A stretch of 64,000 nt of DNA from Bog-756 sp050014755 (GTDB lineage: Bacteria > Actinomycetota > Acidimicrobiia > Acidimicrobiales > RAAP-2), in assembly GCA_050014755.1 (NCBI GenBank), contig JBEKCS010000008.1, positions 13,277 to 77,276 on the forward strand. The letters run 5' to 3'. Both the position numbers and the translations under genes were made by a program. The notes beneath the pieces were generated by a model. That model did no database searches. It was not told the origin of the DNA and saw only the letters and a program-made list of their open reading frames with translations. Shown here in pieces: positions 41,057-49,865 of this stretch (its first letter is position 1; each line of letters begins with the position of its first letter).

Positions 41057-41167
41057 CGCCGCCACCCCCCACGCACCGGGCGACGGGCCGCCCCCGTCGT
41101 CAGCGTTGTCACCGTCGTGCTCACAGCCATGGTCCGTCCCCCCGGGGTCGTCGACGCCATTCAACGG

Positions 41168-41173
41168 TACCCT
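41168..41173 (+). promoter_or_regulatory. Candidate -10 box (TACCCT)
   Basis: TACCCT, then 8 bases, then GTG 41182: a leaderless or near-leaderless arrangement. Confidence 0.45.
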
Positions 41174-41181
41174 CGTCTTCC

Positions 41182-42408
41182 GTGACAAGCACTCTGCTGC
41201 CCGATCCGGAGCCCCGCCCGATCGTGGTGCCGGTGATCTCGGTCGACGACCACCTGATCGAACCGCCCGACCTCTTCGACGGGCGGATGCCCGCCGCCCT
41301 CGCCGACCGGGCCCCACGCATCCACGAGGCCGACGACGGGCACCAGTTCTGGCGGTTCGAGGACAACGAGTATCCGAACGTCGGGCTCAACGCCGTGGTG
41401 GGCCGGCCCCGCGACGAGTGGAGCATGGAGCCGGCCCGGTTCGACGAGATGCGGCCGGGCTGCTTCGACATCGACGCCCGGGTGGCCGACATGGACGTGG
41501 CCGGGATCTGGGCCTCCCTCTGCTTCCCGTCCCTGGTGGCCGGATTCTGCGGGTCGGTGTTCTCCCGGGCCGGCGACAAGGAGTTGGGCCTGGCCTGCAC
41601 CCGCGCCTGGAACCGGTGGCACCACGAGGTGTGGGCGGGCACCCATCCCGACCGCATCGTCGCCCTGCAGATCCCGTGGTTGGACGACGTGGACATCGCG
41701 GCCGCCGAAGTCCGGGCCAACGCCGAACTCGGCTTCCGGGCCGTGAGCTTTCCCGAATTCCCCTCCCAGCTCGGCTACCCATCCATCTTCACCGACCACT
41801 GGGATCCATTCTTCGCCGCCTGTCAGGACACCGATACCGTGGTCTGCCTCCACACCGGGGCGTCGGCGTGGGCCCCGCTCCCCTCCCCCGGGCCACCGTT
41901 CGAACTGCTGCCCACCGTCTTTCCGGTCAACGCCCTGCTGGCCGCGGGCGAGTGGCTGTGGTCGGGGGTGCCCCTCCGGTTCCCGTCCCTCCAGGTGGCC
42001 CTCTCGGAGGGCGGGATCGGCTGGGTGCCCATGCTGATGGACCGGGCGGACTACGTCCTCGACCATTCGGCCTCGGGGACCGAGAGCGCCACCTGGTACG
42101 GCGACCTACGCCCGAGCGACGTCCTCGGACGCAACTTCTGGTTCTGTACCATCGACGACCCTTCGATGGTGCCGCTGCTGGGCCGGATCGGGCTCGACCA
42201 CGTGATGGTGGAGAGTGACTACCCGCACGCCGACTCGAGCTGGCCCGACACCCAGGCCGTGGTCGACCGGGCGTTCGGGCGCCTACCCGAGGCCGACTTC
42301 CGCAAGGTGGCGGGTGGGAACGCCGCCCGGCTCTTCCACCACCCGCTGCCGCTCCGCGACGACTGGCGGGTCCCGGAGCAAGGATCCCGAGCGGCAGCTA
42401 GCCGATGA
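41182..42408 (+). CDS. Amidohydrolase-family protein (COG2159 type), paralogue 3
   Basis: The predicted protein is 408 aa. VISVDDHLIEPPDLFDGRMP, RPGCFDIDARVADMDVAG, VVCLHTGAS, LSEGGIGWVPMLMDRADY and VESDYPHADSSWPDTQ match the other two copies motif for motif. GTG start. It overlaps the alpha/beta-hydrolase gene tail to tail by 11 bp. Together with the copy at 32.7 kb it brackets the accessory island, both reading rightwards. Confidence 0.9.
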   Translation: MTSTLLPDPEPRPIVVPVISVDDHLIEPPDLFDGRMPAALADRAPRIHEADDGHQFWRFEDNEYPNVGLNAVVGRPRDEWSMEPARFDEMRPGCFDIDARVADMDVAGIWASLCFPSLVAGFCGSVFSRAGDKELGLACTRAWNRWHHEVWAGTHPDRIVALQIPWLDDVDIAAAEVRANAELGFRAVSFPEFPSQLGYPSIFTDHWDPFFAACQDTDTVVCLHTGASAWAPLPSPGPPFELLPTVFPVNALLAAGEWLWSGVPLRFPSLQVALSEGGIGWVPMLMDRADYVLDHSASGTESATWYGDLRPSDVLGRNFWFCTIDDPSMVPLLGRIGLDHVMVESDYPHADSSWPDTQAVVDRAFGRLPEADFRKVAGGNAARLFHHPLPLRDDWRVPEQGSRAAASR

Positions 42409-43261
42409 CCGGCAGGATGCGGTCGCGCAGGAAGGTGAGGACGGCGTCGGAGAAGGCGTCGTTGCGGTCGCCGGCGATCATGTGCGCGGCCCCGGCGACG
42501 TCGACCACGGTCGCCCCGGGTACCGATGCCAGTAGGTGGTCGACACCCTCTTGGGTCACGATGTCGCTGAGCATCCCCCGCACCAGCATGGTGGGGACCC
42601 GGATGTTGTGGATGGCCGTGTCGAGGAGCTCGACGAGCACGTCGGGGACGGCCGCCTCCTTCCGGCCCTGACTGATGAAGGCGGGGTCCCAGTGCCAGTA
42701 CCAACGGCCGTTCCGCTCCCGCAGCACCTTGCGCAGGCCCTCGGGGTTGACGGCCCGGTTGCGCTCGGGCGTGTACGCGGCGATGGCCAGGGCGGCGTCG
42801 TCCAGCGAGGCGAATCCGTCCAGGCCCGACTCCATGAACGTCTTGATGCGTTGGATCCCTTCCACGTTGGTCTTGAGGGTGATGTCGACGAGCACCAGCC
42901 CCGAGGACACCACCCGGTCACTGGTCCCCTCGGCGTACAGCGCGGACAGGCCACCGAGCGATGCCCCGACGAGCACCGGCGGGTGGCCGAGCTGGTCGGC
43001 TACCGACACCACGTCGCTGCCGAACGCCGTGAACGAGTAGTCGGCCCGCGGCGCCCAGTCGCTCTCGCCGTGACCCCGCAGGTCGAGCGAGACCGTCCGC
43101 CAACCTTCGTCGGCGATGCGCTCCGCTGCCGAACCCCAGGCATGGCGGGTCTGTCCACCCCCGTGGAGCAGCAGCACCGGCCAGCCGTCGGGGTCGCCCC
43201 GGACGTCCGCGACCAGCTGCACGCCCTCGAATCCGGTGAAGACCACCCGTTCTGTGTCCAC
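42398..43261 (-). CDS. Alpha/beta-hydrolase fold protein
   Basis: The predicted protein is 287 aa. The oxyanion region is LLLHGGGQTRHAW, the nucleophile elbow GASLGGL, and the catalytic His is in GAAHMIAGD near the C-terminus. LDLRGHGESDW is typical. It may be an esterase, lactonase or C-C hydrolase. GTG 43261 is the first sensible start, ahead of the strand VVFTGFEGVQLVADVRG. It lies 53 bp downstream of the P450 gene on the same strand, so LLM, P450 and hydrolase form one operon. Confidence 0.9.
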   Translation of the reverse strand: MDTERVVFTGFEGVQLVADVRGDPDGWPVLLLHGGGQTRHAWGSAAERIADEGWRTVSLDLRGHGESDWAPRADYSFTAFGSDVVSVADQLGHPPVLVGASLGGLSALYAEGTSDRVVSSGLVLVDITLKTNVEGIQRIKTFMESGLDGFASLDDAALAIAAYTPERNRAVNPEGLRKVLRERNGRWYWHWDPAFISQGRKEAAVPDVLVELLDTAIHNIRVPTMLVRGMLSDIVTQEGVDHLLASVPGATVVDVAGAAHMIAGDRNDAFSDAVLTFLRDRILPVIG

Positions 43262-43314
43262 GCCCCATCGTTGCACGCCCCGGCGGCCGTGCCGTCGCCG
43301 GCCGGCTCCGCGGG

Positions 43315-44541
43315 TCAGGCCGGGCGGTGGACCGGCACCCGGGAGAAGCCGGCCACGTTGGACATCCGTACCCGGGCACAGCCGTCCTCGTCCACCAGGT
43401 AGTGCGGCCAGCGGCGGGCCAGCGCCGCGATGGCCACCCGGCTCTCCATGCGGGCCAACGCCGCACCCAGGCAGGTGTGGATCCCGAAGCCGAACCCGAG
43501 GGCCTGGCTCGGCGTCCGCTCGATGTCGAACTCGTCGGCCCGGTCGAAGAACCGCTCGTCCCGGGTGGCCGACCCGGTGACCAGGATGGTCGGATGGCCG
43601 GCCGGGATGGTCACCCCTCCGTACACCGAGTCGCGGACCGAGAACCGGCCCTGGTACTGCGACGGGGGCAGGAACCGCAGGACCTCCTCGACGGCCGACG
43701 GGACCGTTCCCGGATCGGCGACCACCTTGGCCCACTGGTCGGGATGGCGGTGGAACAGCACCACGGCGTTGGCCACCAGCTTGGTCACCGTCTCGGCTCC
43801 GGCCCCGCCCAGCAGGCTGACGAAGCCGGCGATCTCCCCGTCGTCGAGGCGGGTCGTCTGGCCGTCCCCGCGCTCGATCTCCGCCTGGGTCAGCTCGGTG
43901 ATCATGTCGTCACCCGGCCGGCGGCGCTTCTCCCTGGCCAGCTCGTTGAAGTAGGACCACATGGCGATCGAGGCCTCGATGCCCTCGGGCGTGGGGTCCA
44001 TGTCCCCCGGCCGGCGCTCCAGGCCGAGGTCGATCCAGTGCCGGATCTGCTGGCGCTCCCCTTCGGGGACACCGAGCATGCGGCAGATGATCTCGACGGG
44101 GAACGGTCCGCAGAAGTCGGCCACCGCGTCGAACGAGCCGGCTCCGTCGATGGCGTCCAGGTACGACTCGATGACCTCGGTGACCATCGGCTCGAGTGAC
44201 TGGACGGCACGGGGGGTGAACACCCGGCCGACCAGGGCCCGGGCCCGCTCGTGCTCCGGCGGGTCCATCATGATCATCATCCCGTACATCCGGACGACCT
44301 CGGGGTCGGTGGCCAGCGTCGACAGGTCGACCCCGTGGGTACTGGTGAACGTCTGCCAGTCCAGGTGGGCGGCGCGGACATCCTCGTAGCGGAACAGCGC
44401 CCAGAACCCGTAGCGCTCGTTGAACGAGACCGGCGCATGGTCGCGCATGGTGCGGTAGACGTCGTAGGGATCGTCGAAGTACTCGTCCGAGAACGGGTCG
44501 AACACGGGCGGCGATCCGCCCACGACCGCATCGGCCATCAT
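43315..44541 (-). CDS. Cytochrome P450
   Basis: The predicted protein is 408 aa. The I-helix LLGGAGAETVTKL has an acidic residue and Thr for oxygen activation, EEVLR is the ExxR motif, and the heme loop FGFGIHTCLGAALAR has Cys357. It starts with tandem ATG codons and has GGAG upstream. It lies 58 bp after the LLM gene and precedes the alpha/beta hydrolase, a layout fitting stepwise oxidation and cleavage of one hydrophobic compound. The electron partner is not adjacent. Confidence 0.93.
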   Translation of the reverse strand: MMADAVVGGSPPVFDPFSDEYFDDPYDVYRTMRDHAPVSFNERYGFWALFRYEDVRAAHLDWQTFTSTHGVDLSTLATDPEVVRMYGMMIMMDPPEHERARALVGRVFTPRAVQSLEPMVTEVIESYLDAIDGAGSFDAVADFCGPFPVEIICRMLGVPEGERQQIRHWIDLGLERRPGDMDPTPEGIEASIAMWSYFNELAREKRRRPGDDMITELTQAEIERGDGQTTRLDDGEIAGFVSLLGGAGAETVTKLVANAVVLFHRHPDQWAKVVADPGTVPSAVEEVLRFLPPSQYQGRFSVRDSVYGGVTIPAGHPTILVTGSATRDERFFDRADEFDIERTPSQALGFGFGIHTCLGAALARMESRVAIAALARRWPHYLVDEDGCARVRMSNVAGFSRVPVHRPA

Positions 44542-44599
44542 CTGCTCCCACTCCGGTGCGCGGGCCCCGGTCAGCGGCGATCGTACCGCCGCCCGGTCG

Positions 44600-45484
44600 T
44601 CAGCCGGCGAACGCCGCGACGACTCTGCTGCCGAAGGACCGGATGGTGGCCGTCGGGGCGAAGTCGGCGAACCACACGTAACAGCGGTCCACGCCCCTGC
44701 GGTGGTAGTCGGCGAACCGGGCGACGAGCTGGTCCGCATCGCCGATCACCAGCTCCGTGGACATGCCGCCGAACCGCCGCTGTGCGGTGGCGGTGACCCC
44801 GGGTCGTTCCGACTCCTCGGCCACGTAGGCCACCAGGTGCTGCGTCGATACCCGCGCTCCGCCCACCAGAGGCCGCAGTTCGTCCAGGCGGTCCAGGTGG
44901 TGGGTGGGCAGGTTCCACCAGTCGGCATGGCGCCGGACCAGGTCGAGCGCCCTCGCCGACGACCCGCCGACCACGATCGGGATCCGGTCGAGCGGTGTGG
45001 GCTGTTGTCCCGGGCAGTCGACCCGGAAATGGTGGCCCTGGTGGACGACGGGTTCGCCCGTCCACAGCGCCCCGATCAGCTCGAGGGTCTCCCCCAGCCG
45101 ATCGGTCCGCGCCCTCTGTCCTTCCGTGGTCACCCCGTAGGAGACCAGCTCGGCCGACATCGACCCCGATCCGAGACCAAGTTCGAACCGACCGCCCGAC
45201 GCATGGTCGAGGGTCACACACTGGCGGGCCAGCACCGCCGGGTGTCGCACCGCGTCGCACAGCACCAGGTGCCCGACACGCAGGTCGGTGGTGCGGGCGG
45301 CCACCCAGGTGGCCACCGTCATGGCCTCGAACATGGGTGCCCGCTCCATGAGCGGGGGCGCCAGGTGGTCCATGAAGGCGATCCCGCGGAACCCCGAGGA
45401 CTCGGCGGCCACCGCCCGCTCGGCGATTGCGTCGATGTCCATGCGCATCTGGGGCAGATAGAGGAAGAATTCCGGCCCCTTCAC
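44600..45484 (-). CDS. LLM-class flavin/F420-dependent oxidoreductase
   Basis: The predicted protein is 294 aa. It opens GPEFFLYLPQMRMD, then AAESSGFRGIAFMDHLAPP, LDHASGGRFELGLGSGSM (the phosphate loop), IPIVVGGSSARALDLVRRHADWW. The fold is that of F420-dependent or FMN monooxygenases/dehydrogenases. GTG 45484 is preferred because the family usually begins right at the first strand; GTG 45493 is also possible. It heads the P450/hydrolase operon. Confidence 0.88.
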   Translation of the reverse strand: MKGPEFFLYLPQMRMDIDAIAERAVAAESSGFRGIAFMDHLAPPLMERAPMFEAMTVATWVAARTTDLRVGHLVLCDAVRHPAVLARQCVTLDHASGGRFELGLGSGSMSAELVSYGVTTEGQRARTDRLGETLELIGALWTGEPVVHQGHHFRVDCPGQQPTPLDRIPIVVGGSSARALDLVRRHADWWNLPTHHLDRLDELRPLVGGARVSTQHLVAYVAEESERPGVTATAQRRFGGMSTELVIGDADQLVARFADYHRRGVDRCYVWFADFAPTATIRSFGSRVVAAFAG

Positions 45485-45607
45485 GCCCGTCCGCACCCGT
45501 TCGTCGTTGCACGTGTCATCGTCAGGGTCACCGTCGCCATCCAGTCGGGGTGCCCGTCGACATCGTGTGCCCGACCGCCCAACCGGCGGCACCGTCCCGG
45601 TCGGCGT

Positions 45608-45613
45608 TACGCT
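45608..45613 (+). promoter_or_regulatory. Candidate -10 box (TACGCT)
   Basis: TACGCT then 5 bases then ATG 45619, a slightly short leaderless spacing. Confidence 0.4.
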
Positions 45614-45618
45614 CGGTC

Positions 45619-46080
45619 ATGCTAACCATCGGCTCGTTCGACGACCTGACCCCGCTGATCGGCCAACACCTCGGCTACAGCGACTTCCACCAGATCACCC
45701 AGGACCGGGTGAATCTCTTCGCGGAGGCCACCGGCGACCACCAGTGGATCCACGTCGACCCCGAACGGGCCAAAGCGGGTCCGTTCGGAGGGACCATCGC
45801 TCATGGCTATCTCACGCTGTCGATCGGTCCCGTCCTGATCCACGACATCGTGACGTGGCAGAACATCCGGATGGGCGTCAACTACGGTCTGAACAAGGTC
45901 CGGTTCCCGAGCCCGGTGCCGGTCGGGTCCTCGGTTCGCCTCGGCGCCGTCCTCGCCGCGGCCGAGTCCCTCGACGGCGGCGGTGTGCAGATCACGCTCG
46001 ACCTGAGTTTCGAGGTCGAGGGCTCGCCCAAGCCGGCATGCGTGGCCGAGCTCCTCCTGCGCTACTACTTCGACCAGTAG
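45619..46080 (+). CDS. MaoC-like (hotdog-fold) dehydratase
   Basis: The predicted protein is 153 aa. The hydratase-2 motif is seen in FAEATGDHQWIHVDPERA (Asp and His catalytic pair), followed by GPFGGTIAHGYLTLS. It probably hydrates a trans-2-enoyl-CoA or dehydrates an R-3-hydroxyacyl-CoA. It stands alone on the plus strand, divergent from the LLM operon by 134 bp, and ends before a terminator hairpin. Confidence 0.92.
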   Translation: MLTIGSFDDLTPLIGQHLGYSDFHQITQDRVNLFAEATGDHQWIHVDPERAKAGPFGGTIAHGYLTLSIGPVLIHDIVTWQNIRMGVNYGLNKVRFPSPVPVGSSVRLGAVLAAAESLDGGGVQITLDLSFEVEGSPKPACVAELLLRYYFDQ

Positions 46081-46147
46081 CGATCAACGGCCGAATGTTC
46101 GCCGACCGAGGCTCCTGTCAGGGGAAGGGCCGACCTCACTCGACCCG

Positions 46148-46167
46148 GACGGGCGTCAGCGCCCGTC
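46148..46167. terminator. Hairpin between convergent MaoC and EAL genes
   Basis: GACGGGCG-TCAG-CGCCCGTC, a perfect 8-bp stem with a 4-base loop, in the middle of the 133-bp gap between two converging genes. It has no U-tract. It probably acts for both strands. Confidence 0.65.
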
Positions 46168-46213
46168 ACGCTCCCCCGACAAATCCGCCGAGATCATCAT
46201 GGAACTGCAGCCA

Positions 46214-47362
46214 CTAGTCGGTGGCGAGGTACCCCTCGCAGTCTGCCGCGGAAAGTGGCCGCGAAAACAGGTAGCCCTGCCCGTAGTCGCAGCCGATTCC
46301 ACGCAGCGCATCTACTTGTTCCTGGCGCTCGATTCCTTCGGCGATGCTGGTCATCCCCATCGATCTTGCCAGATGGCAGATCTCCTCGACCAACAGCATC
46401 GAACGTGTCGACTCCGGCAACTCCAACGTGAACGAGCGGTCGATCTTCAGATGATCGAAGGGGAATCGGAGGACGTAGGAGAGCGACGAGAAGGCGGTGC
46501 CGAAGTCGTCGAGCGCCAGTTCCGTCCCGAGGTCTTTGAGTTGGGTGATGAAGTCCGTGGTGCGCTCGCTGTCGTCCAGAAGTACCGATTCAGTGATCTC
46601 GAACACCAGTCTTCCCGCATCGAAACCGGAGCCTCTGACGATGTCCGCGATTCCGTGGAGTAGTTCCGGATCCGAAAGATCGCTCGCCGAGACGTTGACG
46701 CACATGCGGATGCTCGAAGTCCGGGGATACTTCTGCTGCCAATCCCTCAGTTGGGACACGGCCCGTTCCCAGATCCACCGGTCGATCTCCACGATGAAGC
46801 CGGTCGCCTCGGCGATCGGCAGGAATTCGTCAGGGTAGAGGAGTCCCCGCGTCGGGTGCTGCCAACGCACCAATGCCTCAAGCGCGACGACTCGCATAGT
46901 GGCAAGATCGACCACCGGCTGATAGTGCACCACGAGTTGGTCGAGCGCCGGCAGCGCCTCCATCTCTTCGCTCGCGACCGGGAGGCCCGCGGCCACCCGC
47001 AGTACCGCTTCGCGCAACTCCTGAATAGCTCGGGTCTTCGTCACCCATGCGGAGCTGCCCGCTCGCACCGATGCCAAGAGGGCACCGGGACGCTCTGCGC
47101 CGGACAGAGTGATGATCTTCACCTCAGGACACGTCTCACGGAGCGTCCTGATCACATCCGGAGCATCCATGTCCGGAAGCGAATAGTCGACGATTACGAC
47201 GTCCGGACCCTCTCGCCGGACTACCTGGATCCCACGCTGGGCATCCAGCGCTGTACCGACGACCACGATCCGTGGATCGTCTCGAAGAAGACGCTCGAGG
47301 CTCTGAAGAATCATCTCGTGATCGTCGATCACCACCACGCGGATGACAGGATCCCTACTCAT
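46214..47362 (-). CDS. REC-EAL response regulator (c-di-GMP phosphodiesterase)
   Basis: The predicted protein is 382 aa. Residues 7-125 are a receiver domain with the acidic pocket VIDDHE and phospho-acceptor Asp59 in VIVDYSLPDMD. Residues about 140-382 are an EAL domain that cuts cyclic-di-GMP: EALVRW (162-167), FEITES, DDFGTAFSSL, KIDRSF and AEGIE are all intact, so it should be catalytically active. Its start overlaps the end of the hybrid histidine kinase gene by 8 bp, so the kinase is the obvious phosphate donor. No GGDEF partner is in the window. Confidence 0.95.
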   Translation of the reverse strand: MSRDPVIRVVVIDDHEMILQSLERLLRDDPRIVVVGTALDAQRGIQVVRREGPDVVIVDYSLPDMDAPDVIRTLRETCPEVKIITLSGAERPGALLASVRAGSSAWVTKTRAIQELREAVLRVAAGLPVASEEMEALPALDQLVVHYQPVVDLATMRVVALEALVRWQHPTRGLLYPDEFLPIAEATGFIVEIDRWIWERAVSQLRDWQQKYPRTSSIRMCVNVSASDLSDPELLHGIADIVRGSGFDAGRLVFEITESVLLDDSERTTDFITQLKDLGTELALDDFGTAFSSLSYVLRFPFDHLKIDRSFTLELPESTRSMLLVEEICHLARSMGMTSIAEGIERQEQVDALRGIGCDYGQGYLFSRPLSAADCEGYLATD

Positions 47363-49328
47363 CGCGCTCCAGTATCATTCGCACGTTCTCCAGAAGCATC
47401 GTCTGGTCGAAGGGCTTCTCCACGAGCAGAAAGTCCGTTCCGAGCACTGACTCAGCTTCAAGGACAGGTAGGGCATGTCCGGACATGAAGAGCACGCGCA
47501 CATTTGGACGGAGCTTTCCCACTTCGATTGCGACTGTCGGACCTTGCATCGTGGGCATGATCACATCAGTCAGCAAGAGATCGATGGGATTGGCGTACGA
47601 GGCGGCGATCTCTATCGCCTCGGCACCGTCTGACGCAGTGAGAACGGTATAGCCGTTGCGAGTCAATATCCGTCGTGTCACTTCGCGAAGCGCCTCCTCG
47701 TCATCGACGACAAGGATCGTGTCGTGTCCGGTCAATGCGTTGAGGGTCACTGCGGGTTCGCCGGGATCGTCGGGAGCCGCACTCTCCACGGCAGCAGGCA
47801 GAAGGATGGTGATCGACGTGCCGATTCCCTCATCGGAGTAGATCTTCGTGTAGCCACCTGACTGTGAAACGATTCCGTACACCGTGGCCAGACCGAGGCC
47901 CGAGCCTTCGCCCGCAGACTTGGTCGTGAAGAACGGCTCGTAGGCGCGGTCGCGAACCTCCACGGGCATCCCGATTCCGTTGTCGCCGACGCGGCAACAT
48001 ACGTAGTCCCCCGGTGGAGCCTCGGTTCCCGAGACTTCGTCCCCTGTGATCGTCCTCAGCGACGTATCGATCGACAGGGTTCCCCCGTCCGGCATCGCAT
48101 CGCGGGCGTTGATGGCCAGGTTGAGGACAATCTGCTCGATTTGGCCAGGGTCAGCTACCACCATCGGCAAGCCGCTTGCGAGGCTGATGACGAGCTCAAT
48201 CTGCTCGCCGATTGTCCGACGCAGGATCTGCTCCATGCGTGTGATTGCGCTGTTGAGGCTCAGCGGACGTGCCTGAACCACCTCACGGCGGGAGAACGCG
48301 AGTAGTTGGTGGGTCAGGACACTGGCGCGTTCAGCGGCCAGTTGAATCTGTTCAACGTCCTTGAGCGGCCCATTCCACTGCGTGCCTGTCGGAACTGAAG
48401 CGGCGTCCGACAACTCTTCCGCCACGAACGACGCGTAGTTCAAGATCACGGCCAGCAGATTGTTGAAGTCGTGAGCAACGCCTCCGGCGAGTTGACCCAG
48501 GCTCTCCAGACGTTGGGACTGATGCAATTGCGCCTCGAGCCGTTTGCGGTCGGCCTCTGCCTCGATCCGCACGCGTTCGGCATCTCTCTTCTCCACCTCG
48601 GCCTTGATGCGTTCGCCCTCGGCCGTCACGCGGTCGACCTCGGCTTCGAGGCGCACGCGTTCGGCTTCCCGCTTCTCGTCCTCGGCCGTGACGCGGTCGA
48701 CCTCGGCTTCGAGACGCACGCGTTCGGCTTCCCGCTTCTCGTCCTCGGCCGTGACGCGGTCGACCTCGGCTTCGAGGCGCACGCGCTCGGCTACCCGCTT
48801 CTCGCCCTCGGCCGTGACGCGATCAGCCTCGGCTTCGAGACGCACGCGTTCGGCCACCTTCTTCTCGTCCTCGGCCCTGAGCCGCTCGGCCTCGGCCTCG
48901 ACCCGCACGCCCTCCGCCTCGGCCTCGACCTCAATACGTTCACTCACATCCCGTACTGTCGCCGAGATCAGGAGCCCACGATCCGTCGAGAGCGTGGAGA
49001 AGGAGATCGCCGCGGAGAACTCACTGCCATCGCGTCGTCGACCCGGAACCTCCAAGCCGACCGCGGAAGGTAGGAATTTCGGCTCCGCAATGCCGACGAG
49101 TGAGACGAGAGTCTCGACGGAAGTTCCGATGAGCTCGTCGTGGCCGAATCCGAACAGTCGTTCGGCTTCGGCATTCACGTATTCGATCAGGCCGGCATCG
49201 TTCATCACCAGCAATGCGATCGGTGTCGAATGGAGAATTTCGGCAAGCGTCATGTCGGTGAGCCGGATTGCGCCCACCCCCTTTGAGATCGAGCGACTCC
49301 CAAGCACTCCGGTCGTCTCGTCGCGCAA
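47355..49328 (-). CDS. PAS / coiled-coil / histidine kinase / REC hybrid sensor
   Basis: The predicted protein is 657 aa, soluble, with no membrane helix. It has a PAS domain (about 28-130), then a long charged coiled coil (131-272) made of near-identical 21-residue blocks. HisKA follows with GGVAHDFNNLL (His286), then HATPase (N-box INARDAMPDGG, DNGIGM, GSGLGLATVYG). The C-terminal REC (about 540-657) has VVDDEE and LLTDVIMP. It probably passes phosphate internally and to the overlapping REC-EAL protein. The start is uncertain: TTG 49328 opens the frame, but ATG 49253, a short distance after AAAGGGGG and just before the PAS domain, is at least as likely. Confidence 0.92.
   Translation of the reverse strand: MRDETTGVLGSRSISKGVGAIRLTDMTLAEILHSTPIALLVMNDAGLIEYVNAEAERLFGFGHDELIGTSVETLVSLVGIAEPKFLPSAVGLEVPGRRRDGSEFSAAISFSTLSTDRGLLISATVRDVSERIEVEAEAEGVRVEAEAERLRAEDEKKVAERVRLEAEADRVTAEGEKRVAERVRLEAEVDRVTAEDEKREAERVRLEAEVDRVTAEDEKREAERVRLEAEVDRVTAEGERIKAEVEKRDAERVRIEAEADRKRLEAQLHQSQRLESLGQLAGGVAHDFNNLLAVILNYASFVAEELSDAASVPTGTQWNGPLKDVEQIQLAAERASVLTHQLLAFSRREVVQARPLSLNSAITRMEQILRRTIGEQIELVISLASGLPMVVADPGQIEQIVLNLAINARDAMPDGGTLSIDTSLRTITGDEVSGTEAPPGDYVCCRVGDNGIGMPVEVRDRAYEPFFTTKSAGEGSGLGLATVYGIVSQSGGYTKIYSDEGIGTSITILLPAAVESAAPDDPGEPAVTLNALTGHDTILVVDDEEALREVTRRILTRNGYTVLTASDGAEAIEIAASYANPIDLLLTDVIMPTMQGPTVAIEVGKLRPNVRVLFMSGHALPVLEAESVLGTDFLLVEKPFDQTMLLENVRMILERDE
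48600..48857 (-). repeat. 63-bp tandem repeats coding for the kinase coiled coil
   Basis: Four near-identical units start ERVRLEAE at residues 160, 181, 202 and 223, then a 28-residue variant leads to ERVRIEAE at 251. Each unit is three heptads, so copy changes of 63 bp would lengthen the helix without changing its phase. Confidence 0.9.
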
Positions 49329-49531
49329 CCAGCCGCACCTGAATCGCCACTATGACACCAAGTCTCCCACGTGGTGATCCGGAAAGTCGCCGGTGGAGGA
49401 AGTCCCGCCCGAAGCGAAACCCGGCCCCGAGTTCTCACCCTCGATCCGGCGTCGTCGCCAGCGCGGCCGGAACCGAGTGCTGCCACCACGTTCAACCGTG
49501 GTGCCCCGCTCCGCCGGGCCCGTCCAGGCCG

Positions 49532-49723
49532 CTAGTGCTGGTGCTTCACCACGGAAGCGTCAGGTCCCGGGAAGAAGAGATCCTCCTGGCCGGTATCAGC
49601 CCAACGCACCACGTAGGGAGGCTCCCCGTTCTCGTGGTGAAGCTCCAGCACTTCACAGTCACGGTCCGCCTCACCGACATGGTGGCCCTTGATGACGATT
49701 CGGTCCCCGACGTTCGCTTGCAT
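49532..49723 (-). CDS. DUF1918-family small protein
   Basis: The predicted protein is 63 aa, matching the actinobacterial DUF1918 pattern: MQANVGDRIVIKGHHVGE at the start, then PPYVVRWADTGQEDLFFPGPD. It is a small beta-barrel (SH3/KOW-like) of unknown function, often near stress genes. AAAGGAG lies 7 bases ahead of ATG 49723. It is a single gene between the kinase and the glycosyltransferase fusion. The 203 bp between its end and the kinase start hold nothing else visible. Confidence 0.9.
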   Translation of the reverse strand: MQANVGDRIVIKGHHVGEADRDCEVLELHHENGEPPYVVRWADTGQEDLFFPGPDASVVKHQH

Positions 49724-49865
49724 GTGCGCTCCTTTAGGCGGGTGATTACCCACGGTCATCGTCACCCCAGGGGCGATCCAGCACCAGAGTCCGAGGTCAC
49801 TGATCCCCCACCTCTGCCGGGCCGAAAGGCCGGAACGGCGGTTCGGAGGGGGCACGACGGTCGGC

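Noticed and set aside
48600..48857. Repeats considered as a CRISPR-like or minisatellite array
   Set aside because: They are in frame, code for heptads of the kinase coiled coil and have no spacers.
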